DNA from: Rubritalea squalenifaciens DSM 18772
GTDB lineage: Bacteria > Verrucomicrobiota > Verrucomicrobiia > Verrucomicrobiales > Akkermansiaceae
Assembly (NCBI RefSeq): GCF_900141815.1
Contig: NZ_FQYR01000005.1
Span: forward strand, 600,656 to 664,655
Length of the DNA: 64,000 nt
Direction of reading: 5' to 3'
A model generated the notes under the pieces. The model saw only the letters and a list, made by a program, of their open reading frames with translations, was not told the DNA's origin and did not search any database. Below are positions 51,810 through 62,803 of the stretch, piece after piece. Position numbers and translations under genes: made by a program. The first letter of the stretch is position 1. Each line of letters starts with the position of its first letter.

Positions 51810-52607
51810 CTATTCTCCTCTGTGTGGGCTTTCGGTCAGGAGTTGCGTCTGGATAGGCTTTTTCGCTATCTGAAACATATCGTCAAAGATCAGGACGGTG
51901 TATCTCTGTGGGGTGTCCAGCATGACTGTATTGTTCATCAGGCTGAGAACACCTTGCTTGGTATTCGCGTGGACTGAGAAGCTGGCGTAGTCTTGGTCAG
52001 CACTCGCAGTGGGGATCTCAATGATCTTCACATCCTGAGCATTGACCCGGGTTTTTAACTCACCCAGAGCTAGGGCACAATCGACGGAGGACACATTGAT
52101 GACTCGTAACGATTTGCTTGGGAAGTGTGTCCAGTCATTATTCAGCACTCGCGTCTCGTAATCAGACCAGTCTTTCTTGGTGGTTTTCGGGTATAGGAGA
52201 AGGAGAAGTTCCGAGTATGCGGTGTCATTTTTTGCCTGGCTCTTACTTTCCTTGTACTGGTAGAGAAGCGCCCCGTTTTCCGGTTTGGTCACAATTTTTA
52301 AACTAGTCTCCTTGTCGAAGGTGATTGGACGGGATCGACGGTTCAGTGTCAGGGGGATGATGGCTGGATCAGCCTGATGTTTTTTTAGGGCGTAGAGTGA
52401 TTGTGGAGGCAGGAAACGTGCATGGACTTCCTTTTCCTTGGTGAGAGTGGCTCCTTCTTTGTCTTTACCGATGGTCTCAATCACGGTAGGTGGATGTTGG
52501 CCCACGGGCAGGATGCACAGGCTTTTTGATCCTGAATCGGAGCCGTGTGAGGAGGGGGATGAGATAACGCAGAGAGAAGTGGCGAGTGTGAGTAGTGATT
52601 TGGTCAT
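51810..52607 (-). CDS. Secreted protein of unknown function, companion of Verru_Chthon protein A
   Basis: 265 residues with a probable signal peptide (MTKSLLTLATSLCVISSPSSHG). The mature part is beta-rich and polar with no domain I recognise; strings include PENGALLYQYKES, SELLLLLYPKT, RVINVSSVDCALALGELKTRV and RYTVLIFDDMFQI. It starts 18 bases after the stop of the 1181-residue Verru_Chthon protein A, so the two are cotranscribed and probably act together at the envelope. Confidence 0.7.
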   Translation of the reverse strand: MTKSLLTLATSLCVISSPSSHGSDSGSKSLCILPVGQHPPTVIETIGKDKEGATLTKEKEVHARFLPPQSLYALKKHQADPAIIPLTLNRRSRPITFDKETSLKIVTKPENGALLYQYKESKSQAKNDTAYSELLLLLYPKTTKKDWSDYETRVLNNDWTHFPSKSLRVINVSSVDCALALGELKTRVNAQDVKIIEIPTASADQDYASFSVHANTKQGVLSLMNNTVMLDTPQRYTVLIFDDMFQIAKKPIQTQLLTESPHRGE

Positions 52608-52625
52608 ACGTACGTGTGGAGTGAC

Positions 52626-55600
52626 TTAGAGTTCTTTCTTGTTTAACCACCTGAAGGAGACGATTTCGAAACGTCTGCCTAACTTAGACTGAGGGCTATT
52701 GTCTTTTAGAGGATTGAGTCCAGTGGTATCGGGAGCAATAGGTGTAGCTCTTCTCTGGACAACAGCCTCGCAGTAGACTTCCGCTTTGATTTTTCCTTGT
52801 GAGTCTCTGGCTTGTCCGCAAGTGCGGATCACAAAGGTATCTGATCTGGCCGAAAGGTAGGGACCCATCGGTTGTAGCAGATCGGCTTGCTGAAGATAGT
52901 TAGGGGCTCCAGCGGTGGTGTGCATCGGTTTAGCTTTCTGAATTTCTCGAATATTTTGGCCTGACGTAGGTTTCAGATCGGTGGAGTCGATGGTGAAGTT
53001 GTCATGATGTTTATTTAGTTCGGCCGCATCGATGGCTGCTTGCAAAGCTCCCTTAAGCCCTGTCTCGTCATCTCTGAGACGTCTGTTTACAAAGTCAGAG
53101 AGGGAGATAAAAGGACCACGCTGTTTGACTTCCGCGACAATCTTTTCAGCAAGCAGGTCGATCTCTTGATCAGAGAGGCTGCGATAGCCCGACCAGGCAT
53201 CATTGGATTTGCTGGATTGGTCTGGTTTGGCTGTGTCTGCTGCTCCGCTAAGCGGAGTCAGGGAGCGTGGGAATGCTGCGCGGTCCTTCGCATTCTGGTC
53301 TTGATCAGGTGCCGCATCTTTCGTGGCGAGCAGCAATGCTTTCCAAGCCTCGATCGAGGTTGAGTTGACATTGAAGGCGCCCACGATGGCAAGATTGCCG
53401 GCAGACTCATGGTAGCCTGCATCATTCTCCTCAGAAATTTTCGTGCGGCGTAATCGGGCATTTTTAAGGAGCTCGTCAGTTTGTCCGTTCAGGTAAGCTT
53501 TCACCTTGTTTGTCTTGTTGCCTGAGAGATAGAAGCGGTCCCAGAGCTGATGGTTGATCTCATAAGAAAGATCGTGCTGAAGTTGGTCAGGGTCTTTACC
53601 TCGCCATTGTGTGTTCGTGTGGCCAAATGCTGCGACCTGAAGGAGGTCTCGTGCCTGGACCGCTCGGTTATTGTGTTCCAGCTTTGCTGAATTCCAGCCG
53701 CCATAAGCGTCCCAGTTTGGAGCAGTGCCAGTCAGGGGGGCACGGGGGTTTGCCCAGGAATTGCCTGTTGCATAGGATGGCTGCCAGGAAAGTGCGGAGA
53801 CGGGGGCATGCTGGAGCTGAGCCAGAGAGGTTAGGCCGATCTCTGGATCAGGAAGATCAAAGAGTGTATAGCGGGGGCGTGACCATTGCTGAGGGGACGC
53901 AAAGGGATTGCCGCCAAATTTTCCATTGCCGAGAGGGATAGGGGCGGTGGCATTCCAGCCGGTCATGGGATCCCAGACGTCTCTCACAAAGTTGCCAAAA
54001 AACTTGGGATCGACACCGCTAAACAAGCTGTCCTGAGGAGTGCGCAGGGAGAGATGAGCCTGAGCATTGTTGTTGATGATGAGCGAAGACTGAAGAGCGT
54101 TCTTGTTCTGACCAAGATGGTTCTGATTGGTCGGAGTTTCCTCAATCCATCTCAGGCGGGCGCCATCTTTCGTCTTGTAATAGGGCTCGTTCAGCTGAGC
54201 GATTGTAAAGTCTTCGATGGGCTGGAAGTCGGTAGAGCGCCAGCCGGTACCGCGTTCCGGATTTCGTCCGTCTCCATAAGCAAAGTGGTAATTGATCTTC
54301 TGGATGGCCACCCAATCGTCATGGGTGGACTGCATGTTGAAGAAGCGGGGTGCTGGACTGCTAGGATAGGCCTTTAAATCAAGTGATAGATCTTCGATGC
54401 GGCCGCCAGCGTAAAAGCGATAGCGTAGGTTCGTGGGTTTGGTCTTAAAGGTTTTCTTGATGGTGTCGTCTACGTAGAAGTTCTTGTTAGCGGCTGGCGT
54501 TTTAGCGCTCAGCTTATTGAGGGCAACGACACCTTTTTCATAGCGTGTGGAGCCATTGGAAGCTTTGCTAAAGACAAGGCATTCTCCAGGTTCAAAGGTG
54601 GTCGGTTCCAGGGTGAAAGCAAAGGATCCATAGGTGATGCCCGCACCGTATTTTGCCTGTGCCAGGCTAGGTAGAGTCATATCAACAATCGAGTTGCCCG
54701 AGGCATCATTGAGGATGACACTGCGCACCCCCATGATTCTGAGATAGACGACTAGTTGGTCTGTCGTGATCGTGGTGTTGTAGGGATTCCACAAGACGAC
54801 GCGTGGATAGACGTGTAACCTCAGTCGATACTGGTCGCCCAATTTGTAATAGGTAAGGTTCTTGTAGATGCTGCCTTCAACCATGAGAGGTTTGATAGAC
54901 GCTTTTGTCTGATCCTGGAGATCATAGAGCTTGTTATTGATGAACGCATCTTCAGGAACCGTAGCGTGCTTAGGAAGTGAGAGTGCTAGCTGGTTGTTGT
55001 TGCCCTTCGCTGCAACACCCTGCTCGACCCAGCTCTTGAGTAGGCCGAATCTCGGAGACATTTTCTGGTGCTTGGTGTCATCCCACTTGATACCCTGAAT
55101 CTCAGCATCCTGAGCGTCCATAGGGCCAATGAGTCGGCTGTTGAGTGTGATTCCGGCGGCTAGGGTGTTGTTATTCTTATCTTTGAGAGGAGATTGATCT
55201 CCTTCGAGTAGGAAACTACTTAAATCCTTTCTGAGACCGCCTCGTAAACTATCGGCAAGTACTCCCTCGGAGTAGACAGTGTAGTCATGAAACTGCTCTT
55301 GGGTGATTGATTTGCTAGAAAGGGCAAGCGTTTTGCGGCTGAGCATGCGCTCGGGTGTGTCTTCGAGATTTTTCCACTCGGATTGGATGGCGCTATGATT
55401 GAGGCCCGGGCTGGCTGTGAGCCAGCTGTAACCTTCATCAGGTTTGTTCATGTCTGGTTTCTTATCGTTGTAGGGATGATCGATAGCCAGTCTGGCTTTG
55501 ACTCCCTCATCCCCGACCCACCAAGCGTAGGACCCTCTATCGTTTACTTTCACCAAAGGGGCGATGACTTCCGGTTTATCCTGGCCAGGGCTGGACACTA

Positions 55601-56171
55601 AGGTGACTTTTTCATCTTTCCATTCACTGATCGGATCAGCTGTTGTTACCGCTGGTGAACTGACCAACCAAGCGAGGGCGGAATCTTGCTTGAGAGCCGG
55701 TGTGTTAAGAGGTGACTGGGTTCTGTCATCAAGTAGTCCAGCAGCTTTGAGAGACTTGTCTCCTAAGTCATTGCGTTTGATCAGAGGAAGGCCCTGTTCG
55801 TCTGTCGTCTTCCAGACGCCTGTCCAATAAGGGTTGGCTACTGAGTCGATCGTGGGTGTGCTAGGGTCACTGTCGAGAATTCCTGCTGTAGCTGTAACCC
55901 TCTGGTCTTGGCCTGCGTATTCTTGAAGCTTGCCAAGGGCTGTTTGAAGCGCCAGGCGCGCATTGGCCTCTGCTTCCGCCTGATAGCGGTCTTGCAAGGC
56001 AGATCTAGATTCATTACTGCTCATACTGATCGCACCCAGTGCGATGAGGAGGAGTAATGACATCACGCTCAGTGTCGATATGAGAGCAAAGCCTCTACTA
56101 TGCCTGTCCTGAGGCAGTTGCTTTTTCTCAGTCTCTCTGCCTGAATAGAATGTGTTTGATGTACTCTTCAT
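52626..56171 (-). CDS. Verru_Chthon cassette protein A-like, pseudopilin-like N-terminus
   Basis: 1181 residues. After a 26-residue basic leader comes FALISTLSVMSLLLLIALG, a type IV pilin-like helix, then ESRSALQDRYQAEAEANARLALQTALGKLQEYAGQDQRVTA, the hallmark of Verru_Chthon cassette protein A (TIGR02600). The long remainder has typical blocks (YAWWVGDEGVKARL, YRLRLHVYPRVVLWNPYNTTI, DDWVAIQKINYHF, GAFNVNSTSIEAWKALL, GPFISLSDFVNRRL, DTFVIRTCGQA). The family normally sits with proteins B, C and D, thought to form a secretion or pseudopilus-like system; here none of these is adjacent. Leader length suggests prepilin-type processing. Confidence 0.85.
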   Translation of the reverse strand: MKSTSNTFYSGRETEKKQLPQDRHSRGFALISTLSVMSLLLLIALGAISMSSNESRSALQDRYQAEAEANARLALQTALGKLQEYAGQDQRVTATAGILDSDPSTPTIDSVANPYWTGVWKTTDEQGLPLIKRNDLGDKSLKAAGLLDDRTQSPLNTPALKQDSALAWLVSSPAVTTADPISEWKDEKVTLVSSPGQDKPEVIAPLVKVNDRGSYAWWVGDEGVKARLAIDHPYNDKKPDMNKPDEGYSWLTASPGLNHSAIQSEWKNLEDTPERMLSRKTLALSSKSITQEQFHDYTVYSEGVLADSLRGGLRKDLSSFLLEGDQSPLKDKNNNTLAAGITLNSRLIGPMDAQDAEIQGIKWDDTKHQKMSPRFGLLKSWVEQGVAAKGNNNQLALSLPKHATVPEDAFINNKLYDLQDQTKASIKPLMVEGSIYKNLTYYKLGDQYRLRLHVYPRVVLWNPYNTTITTDQLVVYLRIMGVRSVILNDASGNSIVDMTLPSLAQAKYGAGITYGSFAFTLEPTTFEPGECLVFSKASNGSTRYEKGVVALNKLSAKTPAANKNFYVDDTIKKTFKTKPTNLRYRFYAGGRIEDLSLDLKAYPSSPAPRFFNMQSTHDDWVAIQKINYHFAYGDGRNPERGTGWRSTDFQPIEDFTIAQLNEPYYKTKDGARLRWIEETPTNQNHLGQNKNALQSSLIINNNAQAHLSLRTPQDSLFSGVDPKFFGNFVRDVWDPMTGWNATAPIPLGNGKFGGNPFASPQQWSRPRYTLFDLPDPEIGLTSLAQLQHAPVSALSWQPSYATGNSWANPRAPLTGTAPNWDAYGGWNSAKLEHNNRAVQARDLLQVAAFGHTNTQWRGKDPDQLQHDLSYEINHQLWDRFYLSGNKTNKVKAYLNGQTDELLKNARLRRTKISEENDAGYHESAGNLAIVGAFNVNSTSIEAWKALLLATKDAAPDQDQNAKDRAAFPRSLTPLSGAADTAKPDQSSKSNDAWSGYRSLSDQEIDLLAEKIVAEVKQRGPFISLSDFVNRRLRDDETGLKGALQAAIDAAELNKHHDNFTIDSTDLKPTSGQNIREIQKAKPMHTTAGAPNYLQQADLLQPMGPYLSARSDTFVIRTCGQARDSQGKIKAEVYCEAVVQRRATPIAPDTTGLNPLKDNSPQSKLGRRFEIVSFRWLNKKEL

Positions 56172-56416
56172 CTCTTATGCCAACGATAGATAGCAATTAG
56201 AGGTGTTTCTCGAAAGGTAAAAAGTTATTCATGGGGCTATTCTGACACATTCCATTGACGTAATATGTGTGATAGATTTGAAGGTGAAATTGCCAAATCT
56301 ACAGATTTTAGGGGTTCCGCTGAGGGTTTGATATGTAAAGTATGGTGGCGCGTTATGTTAATTCAGGGGCGGAAATTTTAGTCGATTGAAAATGATTCAC
56401 TCGGCCTAAGCAAAAA

Positions 56417-56438
56417 ACCGCATCCGAGAGGATGCGGT
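56417..56438 (-). terminator. Intrinsic terminator of metH
   Basis: Perfect 9-bp stem ACCGCATCC/GGATGCGGT with a GAGA loop and a six-T run on the minus strand. Confidence 0.88.
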
Positions 56439-56468
56439 CAGGCAGAGGGGGGAGCAAGAGAGGCTATC

Positions 56469-59400
56469 TCAGGCGTTATAGCCAAGCCATGGTCCGAGCC
56501 ATTTCTCGGCTTCCTGGATGCTCCAGTCCTTTCGCTCAGCATAATCTTCGATTTGATCCTTTTGCAGGTCGCTGACAGCAAAGTAGCTGGACTCAGGATG
56601 TGAGAACATGAGGCCGGATACTGCCGCGCCAGGATGCATGGCGCAGGACTCGGTGAGCTCTACACCAGTCACATCGGAGGCCTTGAGCAGGTCGAAGAGT
56701 ATGGGTTTCTCGGTATGGTCTGGCTGGGCAGGGTAGCCTGGTGCAGGGCGGATACCACGGTAGAGCTCCTTGATGAGTTCATTGTGGTTGAACTCATTCG
56801 GTCTTTCGTAACTCCAGGCCACACGCGCACGGTGGTGAAGTAGTTCAGCAAAAGCTTCGGCCAAGCGGTCGGCAATAGCTTTAATCATGATGCCTTTGTA
56901 CGGATCGTGCTCACTAGTTTCCACTTCCTTGGCCCATTCATCTGCTCCGTGGATTCCTACCACGAAGCCGCCGATGTAGTCCTTGCCTTCAGGGGCCACA
57001 TAGTCACTCAGGGCCATGTGAGGTTTGTTTGATGTCTTCTCAATTTGCTGACGAAGCGTGTGGAAGGTGGCGACCTTCTCGCCGCGTTCCTCGTCCTTCC
57101 AGACAGTGATGTCGTCGCCGTCTGAGTTAGCCGGGAAGAAGCCATAAACGCCGCGGGCCGTGAAGCGCTTGTTAGTGATGATATCCTCTAACAGATCTAG
57201 AGCATCATTATAGAGATGTTGTGCCTGCTTTGCCCCTTCAGCATCCTTGGTCTTTAGAGTCTTGGTTTCACGGTCCCAAACACCACGCAGTTCCCAAGCG
57301 TGGAAGAAGGGCGTCCAGTCGATGTACTCAGCGAGTTCTCGTAGTGACTGCTTGTCCATCACACGAGTCCCGGTGAATTCCGGTTGGGCTGGCTGATAGG
57401 TGGCCCAATCATATTTTGGCTTGTTCTCGCGTGCTTTTTTGAGGGAGATGGAAGGCTTGGACTTCTTGTTAAAATTCTCGCGGAGCTTCTGATGCTTCTC
57501 TTCGTTTTCTTTGATAAACTTCTCTTTGCCGTCCTTGCTGAGCAGGGTGGTCGTAACCGGAACTGAGCGTGAGGCGTCGAGTACGTGCACGATGGGGCCT
57601 GAGTAGTTCGGAGCGATCTTCACTGCGGTATGCGCTGCTGAAGTAGTCGCACCTCCAACTAGGACGGGTAGCTTCATGCCGCGTCGCTCCATCTCGGAAG
57701 CGACATGAACCATTTCATCCAGTGAAGGGGTGATGAGGCCGGAGAGTCCGATGACATCTACATGTCTTTCCACGGCGGTTTCTAGGATCTTTTCACAGGG
57801 AACCATGACGCCGAGATCGATCACTTCAAAGCCATTGCAGGCGAGAACGACACCGACGATGTTTTTGCCGATGTCGTGCACGTCACCCTTCACAGTGGCC
57901 ATAATGACTCTCCCTGCGGAAGATGATTTCTCGGCCTGCACAAGAGCCATCTCATTAGAGAGCTCTGGGTTAGCTGCTTGGATCTCCTTGATCTTTTCAG
58001 CGAGTTTCTCGGCCTTCTCTTCTTCCATGTAGGGTTCTAGGTAGGCTACGGACTTCTTCATCACTCGGGCGGATTTGACCACCTGTGGAAGGAACATCTT
58101 ACCTGCGCCGAAGAGGTCGCCTACCACGGACATGCCGTCCATGAGTGGGCCTTCGATTACGCGGAGAGGCTTGAGGTATTTCTGACGGGCTTCTTCGGTA
58201 TCCTCATTGATGTAGGTGTCGATGCCTTTGAGCAGGGCATGCTCCAGTCGTTTTTCAACAGACTCCTCACGCCAGGCAAGGTCCTCTGCCTGCTGCTCTT
58301 TTTTGATGCCCTTGAATTGTTCGGCAAAGTCTAGCAGTCGCTCAGTGGCATCAGGATCGCGGTTAAGAAGAACGTCCTCGACATGTTCTAGAAGGTCTTT
58401 GGGGATCTCGTCGTATACCTCCAGCATCCCTGCGTTCACGATGCCCATGTCCATGCCGTTCTGACCAGCGTGGTAAAGGAAGGCTGAGTGCATCGCCTCA
58501 CGCACGACATTATTACCACGGAATGAGAAGGACACGTTGGAGACTCCTCCAGATACTTTAGCTCCGGGGAGGTTTTCTTTGATCCACTTGGTAGCCTTGA
58601 AGAAGTCGACCGCGTAGTTGTTGTGTTCCTCGATGCCTGTCGCTACAGTGAGGATGTTAGGGTCGAAGATGATGTCTTGTGGGTTGAAACCTACTTCGTC
58701 GACGAGGATGCGGTACGCGCGCTCGCAGATACGAATCTTATCCTCATAGGTGGCGGCCTGACCGTTTTCATCGAAGGCCATGACGACGACTGCTGCGCCA
58801 AATTTCATGACGGTGCGAGCGTTGCTCTTGAAAGCCTCTTCGCCTTCTTTGAGGGAAATGGAGTTTACGATGCCTTTGCCCTGAAGGCACTTTAGGCCAG
58901 CTTCAATGATCTCCCACTTGGAGGAGTCGACAGTGATGGGCACTTTGGTGATGTCTGGCTCTGATTGTACGAGATTCAGGAAACGGGTCATCATGTCTAC
59001 GCCGTCGATCAGGCCGTCATCGAAACAGATGTCGATCACGGGGGCGCCATTGTCCACTTGTTGGCGGGCTACAGAGAGCGCGTCTTCCAGTTTGCCCTCT
59101 TGGATGAGTTTGCGGAAGCGTGGTGAACCGGCCACGTTCGTGCGCTCACCGATCATCAGGAAATTCTTATCCTTGGTGTGGTTGTAGGGCTCGGTGCCCG
59201 ACAGACGAAGCAATGGCTCTAAGGTAGGGATTTCTCTCGGCGTTACATCTCTAACAGCATCGGCGATCGCTGCGATGTGCTCAGGGGTGTTGCCGCAGCA
59301 GCCTCCAGCCATGTTGATGAATCCAGACTCGGCAAAGTCTCTGAGCTTGGCGTACATGTCTTCAGGGCCAAAGGGGAAGCCTGTCTCAGAGAGGGCATCA

Positions 59401-60314
59401 GGCATGCCTGCGTTCGGGTAGCAGGAGACAAAGGCTTCGGAGACATTGCTGAGTTCCTCGATGAAGGGGCGCATCTCGTCCGGGCCAAGGGAGCAGTTTA
59501 GGCCGATGGCGAGAGGTTTCACATGAGCGACGGCATTCCAGAGCGCTTCTACTTTCTGAGCGGAAATCATGGTTTCACCTCCACGGCCCACGGCGGCAGA
59601 AATGATGATGGGAAGGCGGAAGCCGTCTTCCTCGAAAACGTCTTGAGCCGCGACGAGTGCAGCCTTGGAATTCAGCGCATCAAAGATAGTCTCGATCATC
59701 AGTATATCCACGCCGCCTTCCACGAGGGCCCGGATCTGGCGTTTGTAGTCCTCATAGACTTGATCGAAAGTTACCACGCGGAAACCTGGATCGTCTGGGT
59801 CCACCGCGGAGTTGTTCAGGCCAACAGTCATTGGGCCGATAGAGCCTGCCGAATAGCGCTTGATACCAGTCTCAGCCTCTACCTGATCACAAGCCTCACG
59901 GGCTAGCCTCGCCGAGGCGACATTGATGTCCCATGCCAAGTCTTTGAGGAATTCGTCGTCTAACACCTTTTGGTAGAACTCCGGATCCTTGCGGCCTTTA
60001 CCGGTTTCACGCGGATCTTCCACGAAGAACTCGGACTGGGCGATGGAAGTGCCCGAAAAGGAGTTGGTCTCGATGATGTCTGAGCCAGCGCGAAGGAATC
60101 GAAGGTGGATATCTGAGATGACATCAGGTCTGGTCAGGCAGAGGATGTCTCCATTGTTCAGGATGTCCTTTTCAGAGTCCTTGAAACGTTCGCCTCTCGC
60201 ATCTTGTTCTGTAAGACCATATCCACGAATGGTGGTCCCCATGGCTCCATCGAGCATGAGGATGCGTTCTTTTAGGGCTGCGGTGAGTTCGGCGGTGGCG
60301 TCTGGTCTAGGCAT
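56469..60314 (-). CDS. metH: Cobalamin-dependent methionine synthase
   Basis: Transfers a methyl group from 5-methyl-THF to homocysteine through cobalamin. At 1281 residues it is full length with all modules: homocysteine domain (about 1-345; [21 protein letters not shown], zinc Cys pair GGCCGNTP), pterin domain ([33 protein letters not shown]), cap and B12 domain ([15 protein letters not shown] with the axial His, [12 protein letters not shown]) and SAM-activation domain ([26 protein letters not shown]). I see no cobalamin or SAM riboswitch in the 117-base upstream gap. A terminator follows the stop. Confidence 0.98.
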   Translation of the reverse strand: MPRPDATAELTAALKERILMLDGAMGTTIRGYGLTEQDARGERFKDSEKDILNNGDILCLTRPDVISDIHLRFLRAGSDIIETNSFSGTSIAQSEFFVEDPRETGKGRKDPEFYQKVLDDEFLKDLAWDINVASARLAREACDQVEAETGIKRYSAGSIGPMTVGLNNSAVDPDDPGFRVVTFDQVYEDYKRQIRALVEGGVDILMIETIFDALNSKAALVAAQDVFEEDGFRLPIIISAAVGRGGETMISAQKVEALWNAVAHVKPLAIGLNCSLGPDEMRPFIEELSNVSEAFVSCYPNAGMPDALSETGFPFGPEDMYAKLRDFAESGFINMAGGCCGNTPEHIAAIADAVRDVTPREIPTLEPLLRLSGTEPYNHTKDKNFLMIGERTNVAGSPRFRKLIQEGKLEDALSVARQQVDNGAPVIDICFDDGLIDGVDMMTRFLNLVQSEPDITKVPITVDSSKWEIIEAGLKCLQGKGIVNSISLKEGEEAFKSNARTVMKFGAAVVVMAFDENGQAATYEDKIRICERAYRILVDEVGFNPQDIIFDPNILTVATGIEEHNNYAVDFFKATKWIKENLPGAKVSGGVSNVSFSFRGNNVVREAMHSAFLYHAGQNGMDMGIVNAGMLEVYDEIPKDLLEHVEDVLLNRDPDATERLLDFAEQFKGIKKEQQAEDLAWREESVEKRLEHALLKGIDTYINEDTEEARQKYLKPLRVIEGPLMDGMSVVGDLFGAGKMFLPQVVKSARVMKKSVAYLEPYMEEEKAEKLAEKIKEIQAANPELSNEMALVQAEKSSSAGRVIMATVKGDVHDIGKNIVGVVLACNGFEVIDLGVMVPCEKILETAVERHVDVIGLSGLITPSLDEMVHVASEMERRGMKLPVLVGGATTSAAHTAVKIAPNYSGPIVHVLDASRSVPVTTTLLSKDGKEKFIKENEEKHQKLRENFNKKSKPSISLKKARENKPKYDWATYQPAQPEFTGTRVMDKQSLRELAEYIDWTPFFHAWELRGVWDRETKTLKTKDAEGAKQAQHLYNDALDLLEDIITNKRFTARGVYGFFPANSDGDDITVWKDEERGEKVATFHTLRQQIEKTSNKPHMALSDYVAPEGKDYIGGFVVGIHGADEWAKEVETSEHDPYKGIMIKAIADRLAEAFAELLHHRARVAWSYERPNEFNHNELIKELYRGIRPAPGYPAQPDHTEKPILFDLLKASDVTGVELTESCAMHPGAAVSGLMFSHPESSYFAVSDLQKDQIEDYAERKDWSIQEAEKWLGPWLGYNA

Positions 60315-60431
60315 AGTTAATCCGTTGATTGTCTGCCCGCTGATGGGGCAAGACGGCGGAATTTACTAGGCTAAAATGCAGATGCAAGTACACATATCGT
60401 CAAATCAGGATATGTTGATTTGAGGTGTCTG

Positions 60432-61820
60432 CTACAATCCAAGAATGGACTTGGCGATCAGGAAGTAAATTACCATGCCTGTAACGTCGACAATGGTCGT
60501 AATGGCTGGTGCAGCCACGACCGCTGGGTCGATTTTGGCGGCACGAGCGCCAATGGGAAGCAAGGAGCCGACCAAGCTGGACGTAGTGATCTGGGTGATC
60601 AGGGCAAATGCGATGGCGATGGCGAATTTGGTGAAGCCGATGCTCTCAGGCATGCCGTCATAAAACATCGGGACGACGAAAACGGTGATGAGTGCCATTC
60701 CTATGCCGAGCAGGGAGCCCAGTAGGAGGCCAAGACGCAATTCTTTGAGAGCTACACGCATGGTGGTGCCTGGTTCCAGTTCTCCCAGGGCCATAGCACG
60801 AATGACCATGGTCGAGGCTTGTCCCCCCGTATTACCTCCTGCCGCCACTACCATGGGAAGGAACAGTGAGAGAATGAACAGCTTGTTCAAGACGCTCTCG
60901 AAGCTGAGCATCACAATACCGGATGCGATAGCCATAATCGCGAGACCGAAGAGCCAAGGGAAGCGGCGTTTAAAGTGGGTGAGTGTCCTCGTGTTGAGGT
61001 AGGTCTCTTCAGAGACATCACCAGAAAAACCGGCCATTCTCTCCATATCCTCGGTGGACTCCTCTTCGATAATTTCAAGAGCGTCATCGTGGGTAATGAT
61101 ACCTAGAAGGCGATCATACTCATCAACCACGGGGAGCACGATCAGGTCGTACTTGGAGAACATCTGTGCAGCTTCTTCCTGATCGGCAGTGGCCAGAATA
61201 CAGTGCTCGTAAGGACGCACGATATCTTCGATAGGGGTGTCCCAAGTATTGAAGGCGAGATCACGGAAGCGCAGTAGGCCGACCAGGCGGCCTTTGCTGT
61301 CGACCACGTAGATCCGAGCGAGTGATTCGGTCTCTTCATGCTTGGCCCGCAGGCTATCCAAGGCCTGTTTGACATTCATTCCAACTCTCACGCGGCCGAA
61401 GTGGGTCGTCATGCGTCCACCAGCAGTGTCCTCGTCATACTTGAGCAGGGACTTCGTGATTTCAATGTCGTCTGGCTCTACTAGGTCAAGCAGGCGGCGG
61501 CGGGTATCGTCGCTCACATCCTGAAGCATATCCACTCGGTCATCGTCGGACATCTGGTCCAGCATTTCCCTTTGCTCATCCTGATCGAAGCGCTCGATGG
61601 TCTCTTCAATCAGTGATTCCGGGAGCTCGGCCATGACGTCAGCGAAGGCTTCCGCACCAAGAGTCTCGGTGAAGAAATCGCGGTCCTCCTCGCTTAAATC
61701 CTCGTAGCAATCCGCAAGGTCGGCGTAGTGAAGTTGCTCAGCTAGCCTGTGGAATTCCTCCGCATTTCTGTTTTCGGTTGCTTCGAGTAGCAGTCGCTTG
61801 ATCTCGTTGTCCTCAGGCAT
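60432..61820 (-). CDS. mgtE: MgtE-type magnesium transporter
   Basis: 462 residues: N-terminal helical MgtE_N superhelix (about 15-125, rich in DQMSDDDRVDMLQDV), two CBS domains (about 140-260) that sense Mg2+, and a five-helix membrane domain with the family signature AAGGNTGGQASTMVIRAMALGE and pore-lining Asp in AAKIDPAVVAAP. Length and order match MgtE channels. It stands alone, with the start 128 bases from the divergent membrane-protein gene. Confidence 0.95.
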   Translation of the reverse strand: MPEDNEIKRLLLEATENRNAEEFHRLAEQLHYADLADCYEDLSEEDRDFFTETLGAEAFADVMAELPESLIEETIERFDQDEQREMLDQMSDDDRVDMLQDVSDDTRRRLLDLVEPDDIEITKSLLKYDEDTAGGRMTTHFGRVRVGMNVKQALDSLRAKHEETESLARIYVVDSKGRLVGLLRFRDLAFNTWDTPIEDIVRPYEHCILATADQEEAAQMFSKYDLIVLPVVDEYDRLLGIITHDDALEIIEEESTEDMERMAGFSGDVSEETYLNTRTLTHFKRRFPWLFGLAIMAIASGIVMLSFESVLNKLFILSLFLPMVVAAGGNTGGQASTMVIRAMALGELEPGTTMRVALKELRLGLLLGSLLGIGMALITVFVVPMFYDGMPESIGFTKFAIAIAFALITQITTSSLVGSLLPIGARAAKIDPAVVAAPAITTIVDVTGMVIYFLIAKSILGL

Positions 61821-61948
61821 GCGCTCAATCTAGCGGAATCATACACTATTGAAAGACCGAATACGTAGGATGCTTGAATAATTGAAGAGCGGGAATTCCG
61901 TGCTTGTTAGGGCTTGACCCAGCACGGGTGAAAAATCAATGATAGCTT

Positions 61949-62554
61949 ATGAATTCGAATGGAATGACACCATATCAGGCACCGGAGGCTGCCGGCTCTT
62001 CAGACTTGACTGCTAATGAGGTGCCAAGTGAGCAGCCAAAGGTGTTTGGAATCATCCATATCGTCTACTCAGTGCTAGGTGGGCTGAAATCGCTGGCGTT
62101 CCTGGGTGTCTATTTTGCCATGGGGGCCTTGATGGGGCAGATGAAGGAAGGCCTGAAGGAGGAGGGGATAGACTTTGAAGTGTTCAAGCAGATTTGGGAT
62201 ATCATGGGTCGGTGGATGTTGATTGAGGGTGTTGTCTGCTTGGTTCTGGGCATTATCCTATTCATCGCAGGTATCGGTTTGTTGAAGCGTAAGATGTGGG
62301 GGAGGAATCTTAGTATCGTATGGGCGGCTTCCCGGATTGTATTGCTGATAGCTAGCTTGGTTGTGATGTTGCCGCATCAGAATGAATTACAGGAGTTGTC
62401 ACAGCAAATGAATGGTCAGGAAGTGTCTGGCATGGGGGGGATGCAGCAAAGTATGGGCAACCTTCCATCCATTATTATGGTGCTAGCATACCCTGTGGTT
62501 ACTTTGATATTCATGTTCGGATCTACCATGAAGAACGCTCTCAGAAAGGGTTAG
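61949..62554 (+). CDS. Integral membrane protein of unknown function
   Basis: 201 residues with a polar N-terminus (about 30 residues) and four hydrophobic segments: FGIIHIVYSVLGGLKSLAFLG with VYFAMGALMG, LIEGVVCLVLGIILFIAGIGLL, IVWAASRIVLLIASLVVML and SIIMVLAYPVVTLIFMFG. A Met/Gln-rich loop (QQMNGQEVSGMGGMQQSMG) separates the last two. This layout is common in small verrucomicrobial membrane proteins without assigned function. Divergent from mgtE. Confidence 0.7.
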   Translation: MNSNGMTPYQAPEAAGSSDLTANEVPSEQPKVFGIIHIVYSVLGGLKSLAFLGVYFAMGALMGQMKEGLKEEGIDFEVFKQIWDIMGRWMLIEGVVCLVLGIILFIAGIGLLKRKMWGRNLSIVWAASRIVLLIASLVVMLPHQNELQELSQQMNGQEVSGMGGMQQSMGNLPSIIMVLAYPVVTLIFMFGSTMKNALRKG

Positions 62555-62597
62555 GTAGACAGGTCAATTTTTTTGAGGATTTTAATGCTTTTTTGTC

Positions 62598-62634
62598 TTG
62601 CCAAGACTTCGGGAATGATTAGGTTGCGCCCCGC
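62598..62634 (+). promoter_or_regulatory. Stable-RNA promoter of tRNA-His
   Basis: TTGCCA-N16-TAGGTT (62598-62625) followed by the GC-rich discriminator GCGCCCCGC. It is almost the same as the rRNA promoter at 63749 (TTGACC-N16-TAGATT-GCGCCCCGC). Confidence 0.75.
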
Positions 62635-62647
62635 AGACCACCAACAT

Positions 62648-62724
62648 GGTGACCGTAGCTCAGTTGGTAGAGCCCCGGATTGTGATTCCGGTTGTCGCGG
62701 GTTCGAGTCCCGTCGGTCACCCCA
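62648..62724 (+). tRNA. tRNA-His (GTG)
   Basis: Full cloverleaf: acceptor GTGACCG/CGGTCAC, D-arm TAGCTCAGTTGGTAGAGC, anticodon stem CCGGA/TCCGG with loop TTGTGAT (anticodon GTG at 62682-62684), T-arm GCGGGTTCGAGTCCCGT. The extra G(-1) that HisRS requires is encoded at 62648 and faces C73 at 62721; CCA is encoded (62722-62724). Confidence 0.97.
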
Positions 62725-62803
62725 TTTTTTTACACTTTGAACTTTCAATGAGGTCTGCAGGTAATCTAAAGCCCAGCCTCACTATTTTTTGATAATCGAT
62801 GGT

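Noticed and set aside
56205..56215. GTTTC/GAAAG pair upstream of Verru_Chthon protein A
   Set aside because: The half-sites are separated by two bases, not six, so it does not fit the palindrome family; a similar two-base case at 38820 was also excluded.
60315..60431. Possible cobalamin or SAM riboswitch upstream of metH
   Set aside because: The gap is only 117 bases and I see no B12-box or SAM-box core elements.
62551..62748. Minus-strand open frame of 65 codons over the tRNA-His region
   Set aside because: It translates the complement of tRNA-His and its flanks; peptides of the GDRRDSNPRQ type are a known artefact of tRNA genes.
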